A stretch of DNA of 40,213 bases from Halarsenatibacter silvermanii (lineage in GTDB: Bacteria > Bacillota > Halanaerobiia > Halanaerobiales > Halarsenatibacteraceae): the NCBI RefSeq assembly GCF_900103135.1, contig NZ_FNGO01000022.1:1-40213 (forward strand), written 5' to 3'. A model generated the notes under the pieces. It was not told the DNA's origin and did no database searches. It saw only the letters and a list, made by a program, of their open reading frames with translations. Both the position numbers and the translations under genes were made by a program. Below are positions 8,718 through 17,026 of this stretch, piece by piece; within the stretch, counting starts at the first letter, position 1; each line of letters begins with the position of its first letter.

Positions 8718-9065
8718 ATGAAAATCAATCTCAGCGAAAAAGCACACGAGAAGATCTTTCGTCCGCGGGAAATTTCACCCGAAAATTTCTGTATAAAGAT
8801 AACCCTGGATGATATAGGCTGAAAGGGTTCCCGCTATAATCTGGCTCTGGTGGAGCCTGCGGAAAATATCGAACAGTATGCCAATTTCCAGACTTTCAGT
8901 CAGGATGGCCTGAATTTTCTGGTGGAAAATGCGGTGAAGATTTCAGCTGAGGAGATAAATATAGAGGTAGAAAAAATTGCGGATAGCGAGGAAATAATAG
9001 TCTATAATGCCAATTTCGCTCCGGAACTGCATATCAAACCGGAAAAGTATATCGTGAAACTATAA
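8718..9065 (+). CDS. HesB/IscA-like selenoprotein with in-frame UGA (Sec35)
   Basis: 115 residues if TGA at 8820-8822 is read as selenocysteine. The frame runs from ATG 8718 (GGAG 10 bases upstream) as MKINLSEKAHEKIFRPREIS, passes DDIG-U-KGSRYNLALVE, and continues to TAA at 9063-9065. In IscA/HesB proteins this place holds the conserved Cys of GCxGxxY; here Sec sits exactly there, as in the described HesB-like selenoprotein family. The C-terminal Cys-Gly-Cys pair of true IscA scaffolds is absent, so an Fe-S scaffold role is doubtful and a redox role possible. A SECIS-like hairpin follows the UGA. Both halves show continuous homology-like content, arguing against a chance stop. An annotation starting at GTG 8850 would lose the first 44 residues. 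Confidence 0.82.
8831..8862 (+). promoter_or_regulatory. Candidate bacterial SECIS element
   Basis: Just downstream of the UGA, GGCTC (8843-8847) pairs perfectly with GAGCC (8853-8857) around a TGGTG loop, above a lower stem CCGC (8831-8834)/GCGG (8859-8862). The apical loop begins 25 bases after the UGA and has G at its second position with a GGU core. These are features of the bacterial SECIS consensus bound by SelB. The pairing was found by eye; no folding energy was computed. Confidence 0.62.
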
Positions 9066-9083
9066 CGGGAAGGAAGAGGATAG

Positions 9084-10241
9084 ATGGAGGATCTCGCGGG
9101 AAAGCTGGAAAGCGCAGAAAAGGCAGAGGATTTGAGAAGCATTCTCCGCCAGAGATACGGAGCTCCGTCGGAGGAGATGATCTCACCGCGCACCAGAGTT
9201 GAGAGGGCGCTGACTCACCAGCAGCCGGACAGGGTTCCTTTTGATTTCTGGGCTGTGCCGGCGATAAAAAAGCGGCTAAAAAAGCTTCTGGCTGCAGATG
9301 AAATCGATGAGGTTTACCGGCTTCTGGGAGTCGACTGCCGCCAGGCCCGGCCCGCCTATGTGGGGCCGGCCCCGCTAAAAAAAGAAGATGGAGCCTATGT
9401 CGACCGCTGGGGGACTGTTCGTCAGCAGGTGAAAAACTCCAGCGGCGGAATCTATGAGGAATACGCCGCCTATCCACTGAATGATTTTGAGAGTCCGGCC
9501 GCTATCAAAAGCTGGGAGGGCTGGCCTGAAATCGGCCACTGGGATTTTTCCGATCTCGATCAGAGGATAGAATGCTTAAACGAGGATACCCGCTATCACA
9601 TCCGCCTCGAGCTGGGCGGCATTTTTGAGCTCTCCTGGGGGCTTTACGGTTTTGCCGATTTTCTCACCGATCTGGTGGAGAGACCGGAACTTCCCTGCGC
9701 TGTCATGGATAAGTTCACCGGGCTTTTCTGCCGGATCGCCCGCCGGGCCCTGGAGCAGGCCGGTGATAAAATTGATCTGGTCTATACCTACGATGATGTG
9801 GGCACCCAGTCCAACCTGCTCATCTCCAAAAAGATGTGGCGGGAATTTCTGCTGCCCCGTCACCAAAAGCTCAACGAGGTGATCAAAAGTTATTCAAAGC
9901 CGATCATGTATCACAGCTGCGGCGCCATCTATCCGCTCATCAGCGAACTCAAGGAGAAGATGGGTATCGATGTGCTAAATCCCCTGCAGCCGCGAGCTGA
10001 AGGGATGGATATGAAAAAGATAAAGAAAAATTATGGCGGCAGCCTCAGCTTTCACGGAGGCATCGATCTGCAGAAAACGCTGCCCCGGGGCAGTCCGGCC
10101 GAAGTGAGAGAAGAGGCCCGGAAGAGATGTCAGGTGCTCGGCAGAGGCGGCGGCTATATCTGTGCTCCGGCCCATCATGTCCAGTCCGACACTCCCCTCG
10201 GGAACATAATCGCACTCTACACCGCTGACCGGGAACTTTAA
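9084..10241 (+). CDS. Uroporphyrinogen-decarboxylase-fold protein (MtaA/CmuA-like methyltransferase family)
   Basis: 385 residues. A TIM-barrel of the UroD/MtaA superfamily is indicated by PRTRVERALTHQQPDRVPFD near the N-terminus, TYDDVGTQSNLL in the middle and MYHSCGAIYPLI. His277 and Cys279 (HxCG) with Cys360 match the zinc ligands of cobamide:thiol methyltransferases, whereas haem-pathway UroD lacks this arrangement. It is therefore probably a corrinoid- or thiol-dependent methyltransferase of unknown substrate, not haem biosynthesis. It starts 18 bases after the HesB-like selenoprotein, with GGAAGGAAGAGG as ribosome site, and is followed by an aminotransferase and RidA on the same strand. 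No corrinoid-binding protein is visible nearby. Confidence 0.72.
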   Translation: MEDLAGKLESAEKAEDLRSILRQRYGAPSEEMISPRTRVERALTHQQPDRVPFDFWAVPAIKKRLKKLLAADEIDEVYRLLGVDCRQARPAYVGPAPLKKEDGAYVDRWGTVRQQVKNSSGGIYEEYAAYPLNDFESPAAIKSWEGWPEIGHWDFSDLDQRIECLNEDTRYHIRLELGGIFELSWGLYGFADFLTDLVERPELPCAVMDKFTGLFCRIARRALEQAGDKIDLVYTYDDVGTQSNLLISKKMWREFLLPRHQKLNEVIKSYSKPIMYHSCGAIYPLISELKEKMGIDVLNPLQPRAEGMDMKKIKKNYGGSLSFHGGIDLQKTLPRGSPAEVREEARKRCQVLGRGGGYICAPAHHVQSDTPLGNIIALYTADREL

Positions 10242-10268
10242 GATGAATAAATTTGAGGACTGAAACTG

Positions 10269-11387
10269 ATGAAGATAAAATTGAGATCGCGGATAAAAAA
10301 ATTTAAAAAGATGTCATACGTGGAAGCTGAAACCGATCCCGTTCTGGAAGGAGAGGATATCTCGCTGGATTGTTCGCTGGGAGTAAATCCGCTGGGACCG
10401 CTGCCGGAGGCTGATCGCGCCGCCGAAGAGATCGACTGGCAGCGGGTGGGAGATTATCCCGATCCGGCATACCCGGAGCTGCGCGAGCTCATAAGCTGCT
10501 GCTGGCAGGGGATTTTCCAGCCTGATGAGGATCAGATTTTCATCGGCAGCGGAGCAGCTGGACTGCTGGAGAGAGTGCTGAAGCTTTTCCTGGAAAAAGA
10601 TAAGGTGGTCTTCGGTTTTAGGCCCCAGTTTCCGGAGGTTTGCAACTTTGTTAAAATACTCGGCGGAAAGTATGACTCGATTCCCCTGGCCGCAGACGGA
10701 TTTAAATTCGAGGGCGAAAAATTTCTGGAAAGCATTCGGCCCGGGCACGATCTCATTTTCATAGATAATCCCAACAATCCCAGCGGTCAGATCATAGATA
10801 TCGACCTTCTGGCCCGGGTGGCCGCCAGGGCGGCCGAAGAGGAAATTCCGGTCATAATTGATGAGGCTTACGGAGGGTTTATGAGCTGTGATAATTCGGC
10901 CCTGAAGCTTCTGGAGGACTGCGAGAATTTACTCGTGATCAGATCGCTCTCCAAGGGTTTAGGACTGGCCAACCTGCGGCTGGGTTATCTGGTCACCTCA
11001 AAAACGATAGCGCAATACTACAGACAGATAAATCTATCGCCCTTCACCTGCCCGGACATCCTCCGGCCTTTCTGGGAGCAAGCTTTGACCGATCGGGATT
11101 ACCTCGCGATGTCCAGAGAAAAAATAGCCCGGTCTAAATCCCGGATTATGAGAGAGATAGAAAAGGAGGAAGGATTCGATCTGGCGGCCACCGACGCTGA
11201 AGTCCCAATTCTGCTGCTCGGCGCGAAGAACGATATCAACCTGTATCGGGAGTTTCGGCAGAGGGGCATCAAAACCGCACCGGGCGATCAATTTCCGGGA
11301 CTGGACAGATCTTTTGTGCGCATCCAAACCCCTGTAAAGGATGAAAATATCGATAAACTTTTGACCACTATCAAAAAAATAATTTGA
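10269..11387 (+). CDS. PLP-dependent aminotransferase, class I/II (HisC/CobD-like)
   Basis: 372 residues. Fold-type I aminotransferase features in order: DCSLGVNPLGPLP at the N-terminus, GDYPDPAYPELRELI, FIDNPNNPSGQIID (the NPNNP motif), PVIIDEAYGGF with the PLP-pairing Asp, and IRSLSKGLGLANLRLGYL with the PLP lysine. The pattern is closest to histidinol-phosphate aminotransferase or L-threonine-O-phosphate decarboxylase (CobD). As neighbours are catabolic and lack other his or cob genes, a role in amino-acid breakdown is equally possible. ATG at 10269 has GAGGA about 8 bases upstream; an in-frame ATG at 10311 is an alternative. RidA follows after 12 bases. Confidence 0.75.
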   Translation: MKIKLRSRIKKFKKMSYVEAETDPVLEGEDISLDCSLGVNPLGPLPEADRAAEEIDWQRVGDYPDPAYPELRELISCCWQGIFQPDEDQIFIGSGAAGLLERVLKLFLEKDKVVFGFRPQFPEVCNFVKILGGKYDSIPLAADGFKFEGEKFLESIRPGHDLIFIDNPNNPSGQIIDIDLLARVAARAAEEEIPVIIDEAYGGFMSCDNSALKLLEDCENLLVIRSLSKGLGLANLRLGYLVTSKTIAQYYRQINLSPFTCPDILRPFWEQALTDRDYLAMSREKIARSKSRIMREIEKEEGFDLAATDAEVPILLLGAKNDINLYREFRQRGIKTAPGDQFPGLDRSFVRIQTPVKDENIDKLLTTIKKII

Positions 11388-11399
11388 GGAGGGATATTG

Positions 11400-11780
11400 A
11401 TGAGTTCGATCGAAGAGATCGCCGCAGAAGAGAGCCCGGCTGCAGTCGGACCTTATTCGCAGGGAGTGACTTTTGAAAATCATGTTTTTGTCAGCGGTCA
11501 GCTTCCTCTGAAGCCAGAAGGTGGAATGGTCAGCGGAGATATTGCCGACCAGGCGGAGCAGTGCCTGGAGAATATCGAGAAAATTTTGAGCGAGGCGGGA
11601 GCGAACTTCGACGATGTGCTGAAAGCGAGAATTTTCCTGGACGATCTCGATGATTTTGACGAGGTTAACGAGGTTTATCGAAAATTCTTCTCTGAACCCT
11701 ACCCCGCCCGCAGCTGCGTCGAGGTGGCCCGGCTGCCCAAAGGGGCCGGACTGGAGATAGAAGTGCTGGCCAGGCGTTAA
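11400..11780 (+). CDS. ridA: RidA family enamine/imine deaminase
   Basis: 126 residues from ATG 11400, placed 6 bases after GGAGGG; TTG 11397 is in frame but too close to the site. Conserved RidA blocks are SPAAVGPYSQGV, HVFVSGQLPL and PARSCVEVARLPKGAGLEIEVLA, including the substrate-binding Arg and the catalytic-region Glu of active RidA proteins. It hydrolyses reactive 2-aminoacrylate and related imines made by PLP enzymes. Its position directly behind the aminotransferase, with overlapping ribosome site and stop codon, fits clean-up of that enzyme's by-products. No terminator is evident before the next regulator gene. Confidence 0.92.
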   Translation: MSSIEEIAAEESPAAVGPYSQGVTFENHVFVSGQLPLKPEGGMVSGDIADQAEQCLENIEKILSEAGANFDDVLKARIFLDDLDDFDEVNEVYRKFFSEPYPARSCVEVARLPKGAGLEIEVLARR

Positions 11781-11855
11781 AATCTCAATATTATGAATTT
11801 TAAAGGCCGACAAGGAAAACCTGCAAAAGAAACAGAATTAATATCACAGAAGCGT

Positions 11856-11868
11856 CCTGTAATACAGG
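11856..11868. promoter_or_regulatory. Candidate GntR/FadR-type operator
   Basis: CCTGTAATACAGG is a perfect 13-bp palindrome 49 bases upstream of the FadR-type gene. Its core GTA-A-TAC fits the GntR-family half-site rule (GTM-N-KAC). It may be the autoregulatory site of the regulator that follows. This is an inference; no second copy was found by eye. Confidence 0.4.
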
Positions 11869-11916
11869 TAGTCAGATATACAGCTATACCAATTTTAAAG
11901 CCGGAGGAAAAATTTG

Positions 11917-12609
11917 ATGTTTGAAGATGAGACGATAGAACAATCCAACATGTATGAAAAAATCGTCGAAAGAATATTGGATCTGCTTAAGGAAGGAGAG
12001 CTTAAGCCGGGCGATAATCTTCCTTCCGAGAAAAAACTGGCTCAAAATTTTGGCGTGAGCAGGGTTACCATCCGGGAAAGCCTGCAGGTGCTCGAACTTT
12101 TAGGTCTTATTGAAAAGAAAAAAGGGGCCAGCACAGAGGTAATATCTGATAGGCCGATATTTAAAAATATTTTCTCCCTTTCTTTTGATGAAAACACCGA
12201 AGAAACATTGTTAGAATTATATGAGATAAGAATTTTAATAGAACCCGAGGTGGTCAAAAGAGTGGCCGCCAGAGAACTAAGCGATAAAAAACTGGCGGAT
12301 ATAGAAAAAGCCCTTAAAAAGATGAAATCACAGATAGAAAAGGGGGAAGCAGGACGTCTGGAGGATATTACGTTTCATCAGGCAATCATCAAAGCCTGGG
12401 GCAACAACATACTGACTTCATTTATAATAAGTTTAATCGAGCTGCAGCATAAAAGCAGAAAAATAACCCTGACCGATCGCCCCGAGGAAGCCTTTCGATA
12501 TCATCAGGAAATATATAAGGCAGTCGTCGAGGGTGCTTCTGAAAAAGCCAGCCAGGCTATGAAGGCCCACCTCAAAGAATCGATGGAAGTTCTGCAGAAA
12601 AGATTATGA
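11917..12609 (+). CDS. FadR-type (FCD) GntR transcriptional regulator
   Basis: 230 residues from ATG 11917, 9 bases after GGAGG; TTG 11914 is an in-frame alternative. The N-terminal winged helix is clear: GELKPGDNLPSEKKLAQNFG then VSRVTIRESLQVLELLGLIE. The C-terminal helical FCD domain has EIRILIEPEVVKRVAARELS, DITFHQAII with the metal-binding Asp/His pattern, GNNIL, and a final His in MKAHL. Such regulators usually sense carboxylates or amino-acid derivatives. It precedes the NhaC-like carrier and the asparagine/aspartate genes on the same strand and is probably their local regulator. A palindrome fitting GntR sites lies just upstream. Confidence 0.88.
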   Translation: MFEDETIEQSNMYEKIVERILDLLKEGELKPGDNLPSEKKLAQNFGVSRVTIRESLQVLELLGLIEKKKGASTEVISDRPIFKNIFSLSFDENTEETLLELYEIRILIEPEVVKRVAARELSDKKLADIEKALKKMKSQIEKGEAGRLEDITFHQAIIKAWGNNILTSFIISLIELQHKSRKITLTDRPEEAFRYHQEIYKAVVEGASEKASQAMKAHLKESMEVLQKRL

Positions 12610-12631
12610 TCAACTATATCAGGATATAAAG

Positions 12632-12674
12632 AAGTTATAATATTTGCATTATAGTTTAATTTTTTATTTTTTTG
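12632..12674 (+). terminator. Intrinsic terminator after the FadR-type gene
   Basis: A 10-bp stem (12632-12641 with 12648-12657, two G-U pairs) with loop ATTTGC is followed by AATTTTTTATTTTTTTG. It lies 23 bases after the stop codon, separating the regulator from the carrier gene. Confidence 0.65.
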
Positions 12675-12684
12675 TAATTGGGGG

Positions 12685-12816
12685 TCTTCTTGTTATCAGC
12701 TGATAGATATCGCATAAGATCGGGGAAAAATTTCATTGTGAACGCAGCTTTATATCTTACAGTACAACTAAATGAGGTTTTTGACACACCTATTAACATC
12801 TGAAGACAAGAAGATC
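12685..12816. repeat. Dispersed repeat, copy A (long middle)
   Basis: The left block 12685-12714 (30 bases, starting TCTTCTTGTTATCAG) and the right block 12803-12816 (AAGACAAGAAGATC) match, in inverted orientation, the two blocks of copy B at 29187-29233 with 28/30 and 14/14 identity. In copy A they are 88 bases apart; in copy B 3 bases; in copy C (32784-32815) the blocks abut. The outer ends are complementary (TCTTCTTGT with ACAAGAAGA), so each copy can form a hairpin. Copy A lies between the regulator's terminator and the NhaC-like gene. Confidence 0.75.
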
Positions 12817-12906
12817 AGTAATTGGTACGGCGATCTGGCAAAGAGTTGGTCGCAACATATTTTAGCATCGCAAAATAATTATCAACAGCAGGGGGTTTTT
12901 ATCAAT

Positions 12907-14310
12907 ATGGATGTTTCTGATGAAGTGCGCGATCCCACAATCGGCGAAGTTCTTCTGGTGCTGGTTGCCTTTTTAGTTGTCGTTTTCTCCTTTGTTTCCA
13001 TCTACGATCTGCCGATTCAGCTGGCTTTGTTCATCTCCTGGTTTTTAGTCATAGCGCTGGGAGTAAGGCTGGGCTATAGTTATGAAGAACTGGAAGAAGG
13101 GCTTATGGACGGTATCCGTGAGGGAATGGGAGCTATTTTGATCCTCATCACCGTCGGTACTCTGATCGGTACCTGGATTGCCGGTGGAGTGATAGCAACT
13201 CTTATCTACTACGGACTTGCTATTATTCATCCCAGTATATTCCTCCTGGCTACACTTATCATCACCTCTTTGACCTCACTCGCCACCGGAACCTCCTGGG
13301 GTTCGGCCGGAACCTCCGGGATCGCCATGATGGGAGTGGGAGCTGGCTTTGGTTATCCCATGCCGCTGGTCGCCGGAGCGGTGCTTTCCGGAGTTTATTT
13401 TGGCGATAAACTCTCGCCTCTTTCCGACAGCACCAACTTCACCGCCTCCATGAGCAATGTAAAAGTCATCGAACACGTACGATCCATGCTTACTTTGATA
13501 GTTCCGGCCTGGGTGATTTCGGCGATACTTTACACTATAGTCGGGTTGATGATGGATGTCGGTACCGCGCCGGAAGAGATGGCCCGGGTGGAAGAATACA
13601 TGGAAGTTATGTCGACTCACTTTTCCATCAATCCCATCATGCTCATTCCTGCCGCCGTAGTAATTATTCTGTTGGTCATGAGAAAGCCTCCTGTGGCCAG
13701 CATCGCCTTTGGAGCTCTGCTGGGAGTTGTCTGGGCGGCGGTATTTCAGGGCATAGGCTTTTTCGAGGCGCTGGGCACGGCCTATGACGGATTCGTGCTG
13801 GATACCGGCGTCGAATTCATCGATGATCTGCTCTCGCGCGGCGGAATTTACGAAATGCTTCCTTCGATTGCGGTGATCATGTTCGGCCTGGGCTTCGGCG
13901 GTCTGCTGGAAAAGGTCGGCGGACTGCGGGTTATCGTGGACAAGATATCCCATCTCTTCAAAAATCCGGGACGGACAGCCATCGGCTCGATCGTGGTCGG
14001 CATAATGGGTAACATGTTCGGATCGGCCATGTACGTATCGGTTATAGTTCCGCCCAAAATCATGCAGGGCAGCTATGACAAACTCAACCTGAAACGCACG
14101 GTGCTCTCGCGCAACACAGAGGTGGGCGGCACGCTGACTTCGGCCATGGTTCCCTGGTCCGATAACGGCATCTTTATGTCCACTCTGCTGGGAGTCTCGG
14201 TATTCGAGTATATACCTTATATGTGGATGGCTTTTATCGCGATGATTCTGGCCGTTCTCTACGGTTATACCGGCCTCTTTATGTGGAAGACGGATGAGGA
14301 GACTCGATGA
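12907..14310 (+). CDS. NhaC-family Na+-coupled antiporter/carrier
   Basis: 467 residues from ATG 12907 (MDVSDEVRDPTIGEVLLVLV), preceded by CAGGGGG. An upstream in-frame ATG at 12772 would add 45 polar residues that overlap a repeat, lack a ribosome site and are not family-like. About 11-12 membrane helices are visible. Family blocks include TSLATGTSWGSAGTSGIAMM, GVYFGDKLSPLSDSTNFTAS and a repeat-like LSRNTEVGGTLTSAMVPWSD. NhaC-family proteins exchange Na+ for H+ or couple malate/lactate exchange (MleN). Its place ahead of asparaginase, aspartase, fumarase and malic enzyme suggests organic-acid or amino-acid exchange as well as sodium handling in a saline habitat. Confidence 0.85.
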   Translation: MDVSDEVRDPTIGEVLLVLVAFLVVVFSFVSIYDLPIQLALFISWFLVIALGVRLGYSYEELEEGLMDGIREGMGAILILITVGTLIGTWIAGGVIATLIYYGLAIIHPSIFLLATLIITSLTSLATGTSWGSAGTSGIAMMGVGAGFGYPMPLVAGAVLSGVYFGDKLSPLSDSTNFTASMSNVKVIEHVRSMLTLIVPAWVISAILYTIVGLMMDVGTAPEEMARVEEYMEVMSTHFSINPIMLIPAAVVIILLVMRKPPVASIAFGALLGVVWAAVFQGIGFFEALGTAYDGFVLDTGVEFIDDLLSRGGIYEMLPSIAVIMFGLGFGGLLEKVGGLRVIVDKISHLFKNPGRTAIGSIVVGIMGNMFGSAMYVSVIVPPKIMQGSYDKLNLKRTVLSRNTEVGGTLTSAMVPWSDNGIFMSTLLGVSVFEYIPYMWMAFIAMILAVLYGYTGLFMWKTDEETR

Positions 14311-14408
14311 GAACCGGCTGTTCAATCCTGATCAGAAACAGGAACAGGAGGGAGTATTTTGAGATACTCCGGATAAATTTTGTCGGTAAGCAAACAGAGG
14401 TGAAATAA

Positions 14409-15464
14409 ATGCAGGATATATTGATAGTTTCGACCGGAGGCACGATCGCCTCGGTCGAATCGGTAAATGGTAAGACTCCAGGATTGAGAGCTAAAGAGCT
14501 GATCGAATATCTTCCCGGTTTGAAATCTGCCGGCAGCCTGGAAACGATCGATGTTTTTGAGATTGACAGCACCAACATGCAGCCGGAGGACTGGCTGACA
14601 ATAGCCGAAGTCATCCGCGAACAGAGCCAGGATTACGAGGGAGTGGTGGTGACTCACGGCACCGATACCATGGCCTACACCGCCGGCGCGCTTACCTACC
14701 TGCTGCAGGATCTCGAGCTGCCGGTGGTGCTCACCGGTTCGATGCGTCCGATCGGCAGGCCGATGAGCGATGCCCGCGGCAATCTCGTAGATGCCATTCG
14801 CTGCGCCTGCCGGGACATAGAAGGGGTCTTTGTGGTTTTTGACGGTAAAGTTTTAAACGGGCCTCGCGCCGTCAAAGTGCACACCAGGAAATTTGCTGCC
14901 TTCGAGTCAATCAACTATCCGCCGGTGGGAGAAGTATGCGGCAACAGAATCAGGTTCAACAGTGAGATATTCAAAGATTTTGACGGCGCCGGCGAGGAAA
15001 CCGCCGCCGGAAAGTCACCGGCAGAGCTCAGACCTGGATCTGTACCGGCAGAAAAGCCGGCTTTAAATCCGAATGTGGCGCTCGTAAAATTATTTCCGGG
15101 GCTCGAGCCCGACCTGATAACCCGGCTGGCTGATGAACGAGACGGTCTGGTGCTGGAAGCTTTCGGGCTCGGCAATGTTCCTTTCCGGGAGCGCGATCTA
15201 TCCCGCCGGATAGATGAAGCTCTCTCCAGAGTTCCCATCGCGGTAACTTCGGAAGTCCAGGCCGGCAGCACCGACCTTTCGACCTATGAGGCGGGCAAGA
15301 GAATAAAAGATGCGGGTGTTATTTCCTCTAAGGATATGACAACTCCCGCCCTCATGACCAAGTTTATGTGGGCGCTGTCCCGGGCGGAAAATCGGGACGA
15401 AATAGAAAAACTGCTGCACCAACCTGTGCAGGCCGATATCATTCCGGCGCCCTCCCGGAGCTGA
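14409..15464 (+). CDS. ansA: L-asparaginase
   Basis: 351 residues. Both threonine motifs of bacterial asparaginases are intact: STGGTIAS with Thr12 near the N-terminus and VVVTHGTDTMAYTAGAL (Thr85-Asp86), followed by LTGSMRPIGRPMSDARGNL. There is no signal peptide, so it is a cytoplasmic type I-like enzyme converting L-asparagine to L-aspartate and ammonia. It lies 98 bases after the carrier gene and 131 bases before aspartase, giving the pathway order of the cluster. A stretch rich in Pro, Ala and Gly around residues 195-220 looks like a linker insertion between the two domains. A terminator overlaps its 3' end. Confidence 0.93.
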   Translation: MQDILIVSTGGTIASVESVNGKTPGLRAKELIEYLPGLKSAGSLETIDVFEIDSTNMQPEDWLTIAEVIREQSQDYEGVVVTHGTDTMAYTAGALTYLLQDLELPVVLTGSMRPIGRPMSDARGNLVDAIRCACRDIEGVFVVFDGKVLNGPRAVKVHTRKFAAFESINYPPVGEVCGNRIRFNSEIFKDFDGAGEETAAGKSPAELRPGSVPAEKPALNPNVALVKLFPGLEPDLITRLADERDGLVLEAFGLGNVPFRERDLSRRIDEALSRVPIAVTSEVQAGSTDLSTYEAGKRIKDAGVISSKDMTTPALMTKFMWALSRAENRDEIEKLLHQPVQADIIPAPSRS

Positions 15465-15477
15465 GAGGGCGTCTTTT
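15448..15477 (+). terminator. Intrinsic terminator overlapping the asparaginase stop
   Basis: CGCCCTC (15448-15454) pairs with GAGGGCG (15465-15471), followed by TCTTTT and, further on, TGTTTTTT. The stop codon lies in the loop. It should partly or fully separate asparaginase from the aspartase operon. Confidence 0.7.
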
Positions 15478-15559
15478 GCCTGTTTTTTCTGCCTGTTTTT
15501 GCAGTGAAATTCACAGAAAAACAGGGATATAGAAGGGATATAGAAAGTTGATGTTTTTT

Positions 15560-15571
15560 CAGCTATAGCTG
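15560..15571. promoter_or_regulatory. 12-bp palindrome upstream of aspartase
   Basis: CAGCTATAGCTG is a perfect palindrome 24 bases before the aspA start, flanked by T-rich sequence. It is positioned where an operator or a leader hairpin could act, but nothing else supports a function. Confidence 0.25.
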
Positions 15572-15594
15572 TATTTTGAGGGGGTTAGCAAGTT

Positions 15595-17016
15595 ATGGAG
15601 TCTCGAATTGAAGAAGATTCGATCGGCAAAAAAGAGATACCGGCCGGAGCCTATTACGGTGTTCATTCGCTGCGGGCTGCGGAGAACTTTCAGATCACCG
15701 ATCTCAATATCCACCCGCGGCTGGTACGCTCGCTGGCCAAGATAAAAAAGGCCGCTGCCATCACCAACTCGCGCATAGGTCTCTTGGAGGACAGCAGGGC
15801 TGAAGCCATAAGCCAGGCCTGCGATGAGGTGATTGGCGGAGCTTATCGCGATCAGTTTATAGTCGATGCTGTCCAGGGCGGAGCGGGCACCTCGATCAAC
15901 ATGAACATGAACGAGGTGCTGGCCAACCGGGCCATCGAAATTCTCGGCGGCGAAAAGGGCGATTACGATGTCGTTCATCCCAACAACGATGTCAACATGG
16001 GCCAGTCGACCAACGATGTCATCCCCACCGCCGCCAAGATAACGACAATCAGCATGCTGGAGGAGGTTGTGGAAAGGGTCGAGGCGCTGCATGAGGCTTT
16101 AGATGAGAAAGGCGATGAATTCGACGAAATAATCAAGATGGGCCGGACCCAGCTCCAGGATGCAGTCCCCATCAGGCTGGGCCAGGAGTTTAAGGCTTAC
16201 GCCACGGCCGTCCGCAGGGATAGGCGGCGAATAGAGGAGACGATCGAGGATCTCAAGGTGATCAATCTGGGCGCTACCGCTGTCGGCACCGGTCTCAACG
16301 CCGACCAGAATTATTTCGACATCGTCACCAGGGTGCTCAAGGATATCACCGCTCTCGATCTCACCCAGGCGGAAGATCTGATCGATGCCACCCAGAACGT
16401 CGATGCTTTCGTGGGGGTCTCCTCTTCGCTCAAAACCTGCGTCAGCAATCTCTCCAAGATAGCCAGCGATCTCAGGCTGATGTCTTCCGGACCGAGAACC
16501 GGACTCAACGAGATAAATCTGCCCGCGGTTCAGGCCGGCTCCTCTATCATGCCCGGCAAGGTCAATCCGGTGATACCCGAGGTTATCAACCAGATAGCCT
16601 ATCACATCATGGGCAGCGATGCCACCATAACCAAGGCGGCCGAGGCCGGTCAGCTCGAGCTGAATGTTATGCAGCCGGTCATCATGTACAATCTCTTCCA
16701 GGCCATCGAGATGCTGCGCAAGGGGCTGGAAACTTTTGTGGAAAACTGCATAAAGGGCATCGAGGCGAACGCGGAGCGGTGTGAGGAGCTTGTCGACAGC
16801 AGCGTCGGTATCATCACAGCTATAAGCCCCCATATAGGTTACGAGACAGCCGCCCGCATAGCCAAAAGAGCTCTCGATGAGGACAGATCGGTGCGCGAGG
16901 TAATTCTGGAGGAGGAGATTCTGGACGAGGCGAAGCTGGAAAAAATTCTCAATCCCTACGAGATGACCGAACCGGGTATTGCCGGCCGCGATATTCTGAA
17001 TGAAGAAGAGGAGTGA
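15595..17016 (+). CDS. aspA: Aspartate ammonia-lyase
   Basis: 473 residues, normal for aspartase. The superfamily signature GSSIMPGKVNPV is intact (residues 315-326, with the catalytic serine in this loop), along with QSTNDVIPTA, KMGRTQLQDAVPIRLGQEF and GAGTSINMNMNEVLANRA. The GxGTSxNMNxNEV form and the IPAGAYYGVHSLRAAENF start are more like AspA than fumarase FumC. It converts aspartate to fumarate and ammonia. The next genes encode an unrelated class I fumarase, which makes the aspartase assignment firm. The GGGGG ribosome site lies upstream of ATG. Its end lies 11 bases before the preferred start of the fumarase alpha gene. Confidence 0.93.
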   Translation: MESRIEEDSIGKKEIPAGAYYGVHSLRAAENFQITDLNIHPRLVRSLAKIKKAAAITNSRIGLLEDSRAEAISQACDEVIGGAYRDQFIVDAVQGGAGTSINMNMNEVLANRAIEILGGEKGDYDVVHPNNDVNMGQSTNDVIPTAAKITTISMLEEVVERVEALHEALDEKGDEFDEIIKMGRTQLQDAVPIRLGQEFKAYATAVRRDRRRIEETIEDLKVINLGATAVGTGLNADQNYFDIVTRVLKDITALDLTQAEDLIDATQNVDAFVGVSSSLKTCVSNLSKIASDLRLMSSGPRTGLNEINLPAVQAGSSIMPGKVNPVIPEVINQIAYHIMGSDATITKAAEAGQLELNVMQPVIMYNLFQAIEMLRKGLETFVENCIKGIEANAERCEELVDSSVGIITAISPHIGYETAARIAKRALDEDRSVREVILEEEILDEAKLEKILNPYEMTEPGIAGRDILNEEEE

Positions 17017-17026
17017 TGATCGGAAT

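Noticed and set aside
8850-9065. Stand-alone 71-residue gene starting at GTG 8850
   Set aside because: No ribosome site, and the upstream frame continues the same HesB-like fold across a UGA; the fragment is the second part of the selenoprotein gene.
9084-10241. Haem-biosynthesis uroporphyrinogen decarboxylase (hemE)
   Set aside because: HxCG plus a C-terminal Cys indicate the methyltransferase branch, and there are no haem genes around.
12772-12906. N-terminal extension of the NhaC-like protein
   Set aside because: Polar, without a ribosome site, and overlapping the right block of repeat copy A; ATG 12907 begins the recognisable protein.
13276-14325. Long minus-strand ORF opposite the NhaC-like gene
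   Set aside because: His/Arg/Gly-rich composition typical of an antisense shadow of a membrane-protein gene; no ribosome site or family resemblance.
14351-14370. GGAGTAT/ATACTCC hairpin as terminator between the carrier and asparaginase genes
   Set aside because: Only 7 bp, AT-rich, with no following T-run and close to the asparaginase start; too weak to annotate.
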